From Helichrysum umbraculigerum (Eukaryota > Streptophyta > Magnoliopsida > Asterales > Asteraceae), in the NCBI GenBank assembly GCA_949592205.1, contig CATIUR010000004.1, positions 94,200,337-94,264,336 on the forward strand: DNA of 64,000 nt, in the 5' to 3' direction. The notes under the pieces are model-generated. The model saw only the letters and a list, made by a program, of their open reading frames with translations, searched no databases and had not been told where the DNA came from. The position numbers and the translations under genes were made by a program. This document shows, piece by piece, positions 21,347 through 32,814 of this stretch. Positions within the stretch are counted from its first letter, which is position 1; each line of letters starts with the position of its first letter.

Positions 21347-23021
21347 CTTTTATTAGTTATTTTATGTTTGATATTAACTTATATTGACATTTGTGTTTTC
21401 TGAAGGATGTGTACTACGCAGAATTCGAAGTAGGATTTGTGGAACAAGTTCATTTTTAATGAGCCTGGTCCATTTCCATAAAATTCACACACTTGAATCT
21501 GGTCCACAAAATCCAGTGGCAACGCACGCAGCACAAGGAAGTATCTATTCTAACCTTATTTTGCTTGATTAAACACACTAAAATTCTAAGTAAAACTCTA
21601 AGTGTGGGATTACTACTCACAAATAGAGAATGACTTCGAAAATATTGACCCTTATTCAAAAATCTAAGTGTGGGATTGGCCTAACTTAGAAGTAGAACAT
21701 TAGGGACAATGTTCTTTTTAAGTGTGGGATAGCAGTAGTTGCAACATAAACTTTTGATCAAACTTTTTAGCAAAACTCAGATTTTCAACAAAATTTTCAA
21801 AAATTTTGAATCAAGGAAAGTCCAAAAAAGGGTATTTCTGGTCAACAAAAGTTCAAAAGGTTTGGCAAATCGACTATGACGAGCAAAACTCTTTGATGAC
21901 TCTCAAACTAAGTTTCAAAGCAAGCGATCGCATGACTAGGCACAAAACCACCCAAAATGAGTGAGGAATCTTGAGCCATATAAAAGCATTCACCTTTAAT
22001 GCTTCACTTTTCGATTGTGAGTGTGCCGATGTATGCCTTCTTGAGTTAGAACTTGTTCAAAGAATACATTTCAAAATTACAAAAATGAGCATCATACGTG
22101 ACGAAGGTGCAATTAGAGGACCTTGACATTCCCTAGGATTAAACCCACTCGTAAAACCCCCGTTTTCAAGCCTAACCCAGCCAATGCCCATCTTTGGCAT
22201 TGAAGATCATTTAGAAAACCTGTTGAGCCTTAGCCTTTTCGTTTCGAATACTCACTTCAAAACCGACCCTTTCTTTACATCTCTTGGCCGTAGCCTAAGT
22301 TTCTGTTCTGTCAGCAAAATCACTGCAAGAAACACACTTCTAGAAGGAATCCCAAAAAGGGAAAAAGAATATCATCCACAAAAGGACTCCAAAGAAAGGC
22401 GTAACCAAAGCTGCCAAAGAAATCAAAGAGCTAAAAACCCAAGGATCATTTAAAGCCAAGGTAAAGGTTCTTCAAAAAAGAAAAAGTTACGAAAAGAAGG
22501 CTCTCAAAGAGAGGAATCCAAAAAGAGGTATCAACTAAAACGTCAAAGATAAGTCATCACAGACAACTCTTAGGCTATATTAAGCTCCCAATTAAACCAC
22601 CTACAAAAAACCCTTCTTCCATACACCACCTTCACATTTTACGAATGTCTAGGGATAATTAGCACCGTCCTCATTTAAGTATTGTAGATTTGATTCTCGA
22701 TCAAGCTTATGACAACGGAAGAGCCACATGACTGGCCCCTGAGTGAATTAAAAGTTAGGAAACCCGATACACTTGAGTGAATTGAGTGACCACCTGTGAG
22801 GGCCCAAGTCATGTATGTCTTACGTCATGAAGATTGGAAAGAGAGCTTGTTAGAACCAAAAGTTTGGGAAACATCAAAGGTTAAAACCTCGTCTAAAATC
22901 TTTTTACCAACCCTGCAGAAATCAAAGTTCTCCGGGATACGAAGACACCCTTCCAGATTTTCACAACAAAACTTGCTGAAGGTTTGCTTGAGGACAAGCA
23001 AAACTCTAAGTTTGGGATACT
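21347..23021 (+). ncRNA. Structured 3' non-coding region, copy 1
   Basis: No convincing protein. It carries PPT-like 14-mers at 21597-21610, 21662-21675 and 21717-21730 (TCTAAGTGTGGGAT or one mismatch) and the true PPT at 23005-23018. Hairpins follow: H2 21694-21713 (GAACATT-AGGGAC-AATGTTC), H3 22182-22202 (CAATGCC-CATCTTT-GGCATTG) and H4 22983-23002 (TTTGCTTG-AGGA-CAAGCAAA). All four hairpins and four 14-mers occur in the same order in the pol-less element at 55352-58832. RNA function is inference; the structures and their conservation are seen directly. Confidence 0.6.
23005..23021 (+). other. Polypurine tract, copy 1
   Basis: TCTAAGTTTGGGATACT directly precedes LTR 2. It carries one change (GTGTG to GTTTG) from the sequence used elsewhere in the window. 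Confidence 0.7.
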
Positions 23022-25421
23022 TGATATCTCGTAAAATGTCACGCTTTTACCACCGATATCTCTCTCATTATGGAGCAATACTTGACATTTGGACTCAAAC
23101 AACACACAAATCATTGATAATATGCTAAGAACATCAAAACAAGGTTGCTCAAGCAAAATCAAGCAAAGCGGCCAAAAAAACGAAGATTCCACGCACGTTT
23201 GAAGATTCAAGACATCAAAATGAGATTTCAGGGAAAAAGTGCCCACCACCAACATCCATCTTAAGAAATATGTTCGTTTTCAAATTACGAATCCAACAGA
23301 AGAAGAATCAACAAAAATGGACGAAGAATGAAGATTCTACGCACGCCGGAAGATTCAAACGATTCGTACGACACATCTAAAGTTCAGAGACATATTTTTG
23401 GGATTTCTTTTCATCAAAAGCTTCGTTTTTTAATTACGAATCCAACGCAAAAAGAATCAATGCAAACGGACGCATAACGAAGAAAACACGCACGAATCGA
23501 GAAATGAGGCAACAGGCGACGAACCGGTGCGGGTAGCAGCCAGCCGCCGCCAGCCAGCCACCAGGCCGCCGCCGGCCACGACTAGGCCGCCCCCGGCTGC
23601 AACCCCCTGCACGCTTCCCACTTTTTGGTCCTTTCGTGTACCCGGTGCTAGACCTTTACGCGTTTTTCCGTACCCGGTGCACCACCTTTATACCCTTTTT
23701 CGTACCCGGTGCCACCACCTTTTCCACCTTTTGCTAATGTGTGCCTCCAATTGCTAAAATGCTCCAAAACTCTCCTATAAATAGGAGGCATGAGGCTCAT
23801 TTGCAAAAGGCACCAACATACACCTACATACCTACAAAAACACACTTCTTTATCTTTATTTCTTTGTAATTTTAATTGTAATCCTTCCTAGTTAATTAGA
23901 CTAGCTAATTAACTAGTCAAGGAAGGTTTGTACGGAGGTGCTCCGGGACACATATTCTAGCTACGAGTTATTTGTATCTTCTTTCCAGGTGTTAATCTAT
24001 CTTTCATATTTAATATGCATGTTCTTTCTTTAATAAATTTAAATATGCATGCTAGAATTGCCATGATTAGCTAAATAACTCAATTGTCTGCTATGATAGT
24101 CGTTTAGAAAATATTAAATACGTGACTAAGTGATATGTAATGAGATTGCGGATGGTTTACATTACAAGTAGATATAGGAATTAAATCTTTATCGTTTATC
24201 TGCCCAACTCATGTTGTGACTAAAACCTTATCCAAAAATGAACGTAGCTAACTCATAGGGTATGGGTCACTTAGTTATACTATGTTAGATTGAATCATTG
24301 AGCTCGGCATGGCCGGTGTTCTCTAGACCAAATTAGGATCCAAGAGACATGGAATATGGGAATAGAGGTAGATTAAGATTAAATTCATATGGATGATGTT
24401 TTTGAGACAACTTTCGGAATATCCTCGACTTAGATAATACTTTTGTATGCTAATATTGAATTATTACCTTGATCGTCTTATTGCATGTTCTTGTTTGATT
24501 GTTGCCTTAGGATCATCATAATAGTGAAATATAAACGGCATTAATTATCGTGAAATAATATGACGGCCCCTATTCGACCGTTCTTTGATATAGTACTGGA
24601 AATGCTTATGGCGGAGTACAAATGTATGGAAGTCAAGAACGACCGAAGGTAGTTGTATTATGAATCGATTAACAAACGTATTACTTAGGTTTTTATTTGT
24701 GGCATAAATCATCCCTGTTTTGTTGCATCCCTGAGTAATGTTGATAACTCATACGAATAAGTGATGACATATTATCCGGCCGCCTAGACCAGTTAGTCCA
24801 ACCTATTCCGGTGAGGATAACCCTCGTTCATAAGATTGTTTATTCAACAAACTATGCCATGATTCGGACATCTCCGACGATTGAGATTGGGGAATAGGAT
24901 TCGAGGTTAACTGTCGGATAATGTGGGTATACATTTGAGATAACTTTCGGTGTGTACTTCAATATATTATGCAATCCACGTGACATTCTATTTGCCTGAT
25001 TGTGGATACCTCCACGTTAGCCCGATAGGAGGATTGTAGTAATAGCTCACATTAACTTACGAACTTATCTTCATTAGAACTCTCCATATTTAACGACTTC
25101 TAAACCACATCATAGTAGACAATCGCTTTAATTGCTGAATGCCCGAAGTAACCTCCACTTTTTAATTTAGTTTAGTTTAATTTAGGATAGAAAACCCAAA
25201 ACCAAAACCAACTCTTTTAACCCTAGCTAAATACATAAAAGTTTCTAAACCCCCTAGTTTCAATTTGTCGCGCTTTGAAGAACGATCCTAAGTCATACTT
25301 GTTCTTTGCTAGCCCTTTGATTAGCATAAAAGTAACCTTAGGCCCCAGCCTTATAAATTTAAAACCCACTACTGTGCCACGTCACCATTAGAAATTCCAA
25401 CGACTGGTGCGTGACGCAACA
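23022..25421 (+). repeat. Athila-type LTR 2, shared middle LTR (2400 bp)
   Basis: Starts TGATATCTCGTAAAATGTCACG, ends GTGACGCAACA. It is simultaneously the 3' LTR of copy 1 and the 5' LTR of copy 2. TATA at 23775-23785. Confidence 0.92.
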
Positions 25422-25427
25422 CATTTT

Positions 25428-25445
25428 TGGCGCCGCTGCCGGGGA
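25428..25445 (+). other. Primer binding site, copy 2
   Basis: TGGCGCCGCTGCCGGGGA, the expected Athila-type tRNA-Asp complement. Confidence 0.85.
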
Positions 25446-25581
25446 GCGTCGGCAACCAATTTTATAATTTAGTAACTTTAGTGTTTGGCGATCCTTTTGA
25501 AAGATTAACATCAATCAAAAGTTACCTTTTTGCCTTTAGGATTAGTTTAGGATTAGTTTAGTTAACAACTTTTAGCCAATT

Positions 25582-27537
25582 ATGACAACACCTTACTTTG
25601 ATTATACCAACCCCACACCAAATGAGTCTTTAACCCAACTTTTAGCTGTTTCCTCACTCCAAACCACTTACCTTCCTCAAAACAGTCTTTATCAGATTTT
25701 ATGTTCGAACAAAATGTTATTAACAAAAGAGTGATCGGATTTCAAGATAACATTGATGCCATGATAAAAATTTCAGAAAAATTGATCTCTAACATGGAAT
25801 CTATTTTGAAAAACTTAAATTTTATTGAGGAAAGTACGTCGGTAATCACTAATGACACTGCTTACCCACCAAGTGATGACGTGTTAATCGTGAGTAGAGG
25901 AGGAAAAGTGACCAAAGTTGATCCACTACCACCAGATAACATCCCCGAAAACACTTCTTTGCCTACCCCTACACCTAGTGAAAATGTGTCAATTGACATC
26001 CCTGTCACAATACCTGACCCATCACCAGACAAAATTCCAGATAACGTACCTCGAACGAGAATACCTTATCCTGGTAAACTTAAAAAGGAAAAGCAAGAAG
26101 CCCAATTCGGTAAATATCTGGACATATTCAAAAGCCTACACTTAAATGTTAGATTATTAGACGCTTTAGTAGAAATGCCCTCGTGTGCTAAATTCTTTAA
26201 AGAGCTCCTTTCAAACAAAGAAAAACTTAGGCAAATAGTTAGTTTACCCTTGAATGCTGAATGTTCATTAATTGTACAACATGGTCTCCTACCTAAATTA
26301 GGCGATACTGGACGTTTTACTATACCCTGCTTTCTCCAAGGAATTCAAGTTAGTAACGCCTTAGCAGACCTAGGTGCTAGTGTTAATCTTATGCCTTATT
26401 CCCTCTACAAGAAATTAGGATTAGATGACCTATTACCTACTCGTATGACTATCCAATTAGCTGACAGATCAGTTAAACTCCCTCGAGGAATTGCTGAAGA
26501 TGTCATGGTCAAAGTCGATAAGTTCGTTTTTCCAGTAGACTTTATTGTCATGGACATAGAGGAAGACACCCACATCCCGCTCACCCTAGGCAGGCCATTC
26601 CTAAATACTGCCAAGGCTGTAATTGATGTTAACGAAAAATCTTTAAAATTGAGAGTTGGGAAAGAGGAGGTCACCTTTAATGTCGATCGATTAATGAAGC
26701 AACCTCTGGAAGAGGACCTTGGTTTGTGTGATACCATGCAGGATATTTTTTATGAACATCTCCACGAAGTACTAGCATTATCCAACACCATAATCACAGT
26801 TCGAAAGCTATATAATGAGGACCCTGGGCTGCATTCCGCAATCGCTTCCCTAACAACATCCGACGAACTACTGTTTCCGCTGTTTGAAAAGAAGTCTCCT
26901 CACATCGATGGCAAAACAATCGCTGTTCCATTAGGATGCGGTACACCGATACCTTGGCTAAAGAGAGATAAACCCATATTCAATGAACCAAACCCATTTC
27001 CTTCGATTAAAGAAATTCTGGATTCATTCAAAGGAATGAGTATTGAGCCACCATCGTTTGAACTACAATTAGCCAGCCAACCCATACCACTACCACTTCC
27101 AAACCCTAAATCACCATAAACCAATCTTCATCCCTCAATTTTAAGAATTCCAATTCACTGACGACGGAGAAATCATCATCACCAGAAATGACAAAGTTTC
27201 CTCATCATCAGTCAACAAGTACGAGCTGAAGACGGATGAATTCTCAAACAAAACCGAGTGGGTTGAAATAGCATCAATCTCCACATCTGAACCCGAGACA
27301 GATGAAGCACCATTCCAAGCTGAATATGAAAAGCTGAACAGAGACGAGATAGCCAGAATGAAGCCGTCTATCGAAGAGCCACCAAACCTGGAATTAAAAG
27401 AACTACCACCTCACATTGAATACGCTTACCTCCATGGGACATCACAACTCCCGGTGATAATATCAAAAGAGTTAAAACTCGAGGAGAAAGCTCAACTCAT
27501 TGATGTTCTGAAATCGCACAAAAAGGCAATTGCATGA
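25582..27537 (+). pseudogene. Athila gag-protease region, copy 2 (frameshifts)
   Basis: The ATG at 25582 corresponds to 15782 of copy 1, but a one-base deletion near 25656 throws it out of frame; a long frame resumes from about 25701 to 27119. It encodes the same protein as copy 1 with an intact retropepsin motif (DLGASVNLMPYSLYKK) and reads through the position where copy 1 has TAG. Single-base deletions near 27108 and 27135 break the tail, and a TGA replaces a Trp codon near 27535. No capsid domain is present here either. Confidence 0.82.
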
Positions 27538-30278
27538 AAAATTTCCGACATACAAGGAATCAGTCCAAACTATTGCACACACAAGATCCTCATGGAGAAC
27601 GATTTCAAACCATCCGTACAAAGGCAGAGAAGGGTAAATCCTAAGATTCAGGACGTGGTTAAGCAAGAAGTTATCAAACTCTTAGATGCTGGATTGATCT
27701 ACCCAATATCCGACTCACCATGGGTTAGCCCTGTTCAAGTCGTACCAAAGAAATGAGGAATGACGGTCATTACAAACGAAGAAAATGAGCTTATACTAAC
27801 TCGGACGGTTACCGGGGTTTGCATCAATTACCGGAAGTTAAACGAAGCAACTCGCAAAGATCACTTCCCGCTTCCGTTTATTGACCAAATGCTCGAAAGG
27901 TTATCAGGAAATGAATTCTACTGTTTCCTTGATGGTTTTTCCGGATATTTCCAAATCCAGCTCGATCTGAAGGATCAGGAGAAGACAACGTTCACGTGTC
28001 CCTACGGAACATTCGCATACCGACGAATGCCGTTTGGACTATGCAACGCACCTACAACATTTCAGAGATGCATGGTTGCAATTTTCCATGACATGATTGA
28101 ACAATGCATGGAAGTCTTTATGGACGATTTCTCTGTCTTTGGGGACTCTTTCGCATCATGTCTATCCAACCTCGATAGAATGCTCGCAAAGTGTGAAGAA
28201 TCAAATCTCGTGTTAAATTGGGAAAAATGTCACTTTATGGTGAAGGAAGGAATAGTTTTAGGACATCGAATATCAAAATCAGGAATCGAAGTAGACAAAG
28301 CAAAAGTCGAAACCATTGCCAAACTTCCGCCACCAACCAACGTCAAAGCCATTAGAAGCTTTCTAGGACATGCTGGGTTCTACCGCCGTTTTATTAAGGA
28401 CTTCTCCAAGATTTCTCGACCTATCACCCACCTTCTAGGAAAAGACATCACGTTCTTGTTTGACGAGAACTGTATGAAAGCTTTCAACTACCTGAAGAAG
28501 GAGCTAACCAATGCATCAATCATGGTCGCTCCAGATTGGAGCTTACCATTTGAGATCATGTGCGACGCTAGTGACTTCGCAGTTGGGGCAGTTCTAGGTC
28601 AAAGGAAGGATAATCACTTTCGACCAATCTATTACGCTAGCAAAACGCTTACAGATGCTCAAGAGAACTATACAACTACAGAAAAAGAGCTGCTAGCCGT
28701 GGTATTTGCCTTTGACAAATTTAGATCCTACCTAATATTGTCCAAAACAATAGTATACACGGATCACTCAGCTCTAAAATACCTCTTCAAGAAGCAAGAC
28801 GCAAAGCCTAGATTGTTACGATGGATCCTACTCCTACAAGAATTCGACATCGAGATAAAAGATAAGAAAGGAGCAAATGTCGCCGCAGATCATTTAATTC
28901 AACTTGAAAATCCATCAAGGGAACAACTTGCAGAAAGAGATATTAAAGATCGATTTCCAGAAGAACAGTTAATGAGTTTAGGAGAACAAATGCAAGGTTC
29001 GCAATTCACTGACGATCCTTGGTTTGCAGACATTGCCAATTTCGTAGTTGGAGGGATCACAAGGAAAGGTATAATTTCATCGCGAAGATAAAAATTCTTC
29101 CGTGACGTCAAACATTACTTTTGGGATGATCCATATTTGTTCAAGGTCTGTCCCGACCAAATAGTAAAAAGATGTGTTGATGGGAAAGAAGCCGAACACA
29201 TACTCCACCAAAGCTATCACGGACCCACCGGAGGACATCATGCAGCTAATCTGACAGCAAAGAAAGTCTACGACTCAGGATTCTACTTGCCTACTGTTTT
29301 CAGAGACGCACAAGACTTGGTGAAACGCTGCGATATTTGCCAAAGGTTTGGAAATATCACAACGCGTAACGAAATGCCATTGACGAATATCCAAGCATGT
29401 GAAATATTTGACATATGGGGATTAGACTTCATGGGACAATTTCCGAAATCTTACGGAAAAGAATATATTCTTGTAGCTGTCGATTACGTATCAAGATGGG
29501 CCGAAGCCCAAGCCTTTGCAACAAATGACTCAAGAGTCATAACCAAGTTCTTAAAACAGCTATTCTGTCGGTTTGGAACACCTCGAGCGATCATTAGTGA
29601 TCGAGGCACGCACTTTTGCAATACTCAGTTTATGAAAGTATTGCAACAATATGGTGTTACCCACAAGACCTCTACGGCCTACCACCCGCAGACGAATGGG
29701 CAAGCAGAAATTACAAACCGAGCACTAAAAAGGATCTTGGAACGAACAGTTGGTCAACACAAGGAAATATGGGTAGACAAGCTAGACAATGCTTTATGGG
29801 CATTCTGGCAGCTTATAAAACGCCATTAGGAACAACCCCCTATAGGCTCGTTTATGGAAAGGCATGTCATCTTCCGATCGAACTCGAATACAAAGCTTAC
29901 TGGGCACTGAAGAACTGTAATTTAGATCCTACGATAACGGGAATGCACCGAAAAATGCAACTAAATGAGCTAGCGGAGTTAAGGGATCAAGCTAACGAAA
30001 GTTCTTACAAATTCAAGGGAAGAACCAAGCTGCTCCACGATTCAAAGCTCCGCCCCACACGCTTCAATCCAGGTGATAAAGTTCTACTCTTTAACTCCCG
30101 ATTTAAGAAATTTTCTGGTAAGTTCAAAACACGATGGAGCGATCCTTTCACAATCTCTAAAGTATTTCCCTATGGTGCCGTCGAACTCGAAGCTCCAGAC
30201 GGAAATTTCAAAGTAAACGGTCACCGATTAAAGCACTACGTAGAAGACTTTCCCTCAACTAAGGAAGTCTATAACTAA
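27538..30278 (+). pseudogene. Athila pol, copy 2 (multiple lesions)
   Basis: Same domains as copy 1: RT 27760 onward with FMDDFSVFGDSF, RNase H, integrase zinc finger (RCDICQRFG) and core. Lesions: TGA 27754-27756 and the integrase frameshift near 29806 are shared with copy 1, and TAA 29089-29091 is private. Here the RT to RNase H segment is open over 443 codons, and the C-terminal tail runs to a natural end at 30278. A small in-frame deletion removes residues between TVTG and VCINYRKLN. Confidence 0.9.
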
Positions 30279-30343
30279 GAATCACCCTAATAGAATAGTA
30301 GGTATGAAAGAGTCAAGCTACGAGACTCGATAAACAAAGCGTT

Positions 30344-30361
30344 CTTGGGAGGCATCCCAAG
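30344..30361 (+). ncRNA. Conserved hairpin H1, copy 2
   Basis: CTTGGGA-GGCA-TCCCAAG, identical to copy 1. Confidence 0.6.
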
Positions 30362-30480
30362 CCTATCTTATATTTTCTGTATTATTTTTCTTTTGTGTTT
30401 GATCTAATCCATTTTTATGCAGTACCTCGCCTTGTGGAAGACAAATGATTATAGAGCATTAACTTTTTGTATTTTGAAGG

Positions 30481-31143
30481 ATGAGTTCGCAGTCAGCCAG
30501 AGCACGAGCCCCCAGTCAGAGACGCTCGCGTGCCATGCATCACTCCCGGAGTTCATCACCGGGTAGTAGCATGAGGACTGTCAGGGGATCCCAGTCACCA
30601 CCTCCTAGTTTGGACTAGATTTCGGCAGACTTGGTGGAGGTGTACATTCAGGAGTCACTCCTGTTACGTCCCATCCAGGCCAGGTCACCTTCATCTCACC
30701 GACCAGCGGGACAGACCGCAGGGACCTCCAGAGTACCCACCTTTGAGCATGGGGTTACTACTGCGGACCCTGCTGTCACTTGGTCTATACTGAGAGCCCT
30801 TGAGGTCCAGCACATCACCATCTCTGAGATCTACACTGCTCTGGGCCTTACCTCCACACCTGTGTGCTCCTTTCAGATGGGACCTGATCCCGCTCCGCAC
30901 ATTCCACCGTGGGACTTATTCCCACCTTGGAGCTTGACTGCGCATGACCACCCCACTTTTATGGACCCACTAGAGGAGGAGGCTGCTGCACTAGACGCTT
31001 GGATTCAGGATCCAGAGGATGGCACTGCATCTCTTGTCTATACCATCGAGGAGTCAGCATCTCCTACATCGATCGTGGATAACATGATCTTTATGGATGA
31101 TGTCTTCACCGACTGGGAGGCGCTCTATTCTGACATGGATTAG
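30481..31143 (+). pseudogene. Additional 3' ORF, copy 2 (premature stop)
   Basis: Collinear with the 220-residue ORF of copy 1. A TAG at 30616-30618 (GAG in copy 1) cuts it after 45 codons. The rest remains open from 30631 with a handful of substitutions. Confidence 0.75.
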
Positions 31144-32814
31144 CTTTTATTAGTTATTTTATGTTTGATATTAACTTATATTGACATTTGTGTTTTCTGA
31201 AGGATGTGTACTACGCAGAATTCGAAGTAGGATTTGTGGAACAAGTTCATTTTTAATGAGCCTGGTCCATTTCCAGAAAATTCACACACTTGAATCTAGT
31301 CCACAAAATCCAGTGGCAACGCACGCAGCACAAGGAAGTATCTATTCTAACCTTATTTTGCTTGATTAAACACACTAAAATTCTAAGTAAAACTCTAAGT
31401 GTGTGATTACTACTCACAAATAGAGAATGACTTCGAAAATATTGACCCTTATTCAAAAATCTAAGTGTGGGATTGGCCTAACTTAGAAGTAGAACATTAA
31501 AGACAATGTTCTTTTTAAGTGTGGGATAGCAGTAGTTGCAACATAAACTTTTGATCAAACTTTTTATCAAAACTCAGATTTTCAGCAAAATTTTCAAAAA
31601 TTTTGAATCAAGGAAAGTCCAAAAAAGGGTATTTCTGGTCAACAAAAGTTCAAAATGTTTGGCAAATCGACTATGACGAGCAAAACTCTTTGATGACTCT
31701 CAAACTAAGTTTCAAAACAAGCGATCGCATGACTAGGCACAAAACCACCCAAGATGAGTGAGGAATCTTGAGCCATATAAAAGCATTCACCTTTAATGCT
31801 TCACTTTTCGATTGTGAGTGTGCCGATGTATGCCTTCTTGAGTTAGAACTTGTTCAAAGAATATATTTCAAAATTACGAAAATGAGCGTCATACGTGACG
31901 AAGGTGCAATTAGAGGACCTTGACATTCCCTAGGATTAAACCCTCTCGTAAAAACCCCGTTTTCAAGCCTAACCCGGCCAATGCCCATCTTTGGCATTGA
32001 AGATCATTTAGAAAACCTGTTGAGCCTTAGCCTTTTCGTTTCGAATACTCACTTCAAAACCGACCCTTTCTTTACATCTCTTGGCCGTAGCCTAAGTTTC
32101 TGTCCTGTCAGCAAAATCACTGCAAGAAACACACTTCTAGAAGGAATCCCAAAAAGGGAAAAAGAATATCATCCACAAAAGGACTCCAAAGAAAGGCGTA
32201 ACCAAAGCTGCCAAAGAAATCAAAGAGCTAAAAACCCAAGGATCATTTAAAGCCAAGGTAAAGGTTCTTCAAAGAAGAAAAAGTTACGAAAAGAAGGCTC
32301 TCAAAGAGAGGAATCCAAAAAGAGGTATCAACTAAAACGTCAAAGATAAGTCATCACAGACAACTCTTAGGCTATATTAAGCTCCCTATTAAACCACCTA
32401 CAAAAAACCCTTCTTCCTTACACCACCTTCACCTTTTACGAATGTCTAGGGATAATTAGCACCGTCCTCATTTAAGTATTGTAGATTTGATTCTCGATCA
32501 AGCTTATGACAACGGAAGAGCCACATGACTGGCCCCTGAGTGAATTAAAATTTAGGAAACCCGATACACTTGAGTGAATTGAGTGACCACCAGTGAGGGC
32601 CCCAGTCATGTATGTCTTACGTCATGAAGATTGGAAAGAGAGCTTGTTAGAACCAAAAGTTTGGGAAACATCAAAGGTTAAACCTCGTCTAAAATCTTTT
32701 TACCAACCCTGCAGAAATCAAAGTTCTCCGGGATACGAAGACACCCTTCCAGATTTTCACAAAACTTGCTGAAGGTTTGCTTGAGGACAAGCAAAACTCT
32801 AAGTGTGGGATACT
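31144..32814 (+). ncRNA. Structured 3' non-coding region, copy 2
   Basis: Equivalent to 21347-23021. H2 at 31492-31511 keeps its 7-bp stem while the loop changes from AGGGAC to AAAGAC. H3 is at 31979-31999 and H4 at 32776-32795. PPT-like 14-mers lie near 31394 (one mismatch), 31459 and 31514, with the true PPT next to LTR 3. Confidence 0.6.

Noticed and set aside
22184..22453. 89-codon plus-strand frame, also at 31981-32250
   Set aside because: It spans the conserved hairpin H3. Conservation is explained better by RNA structure, and the frame is not kept in the pol-less element.
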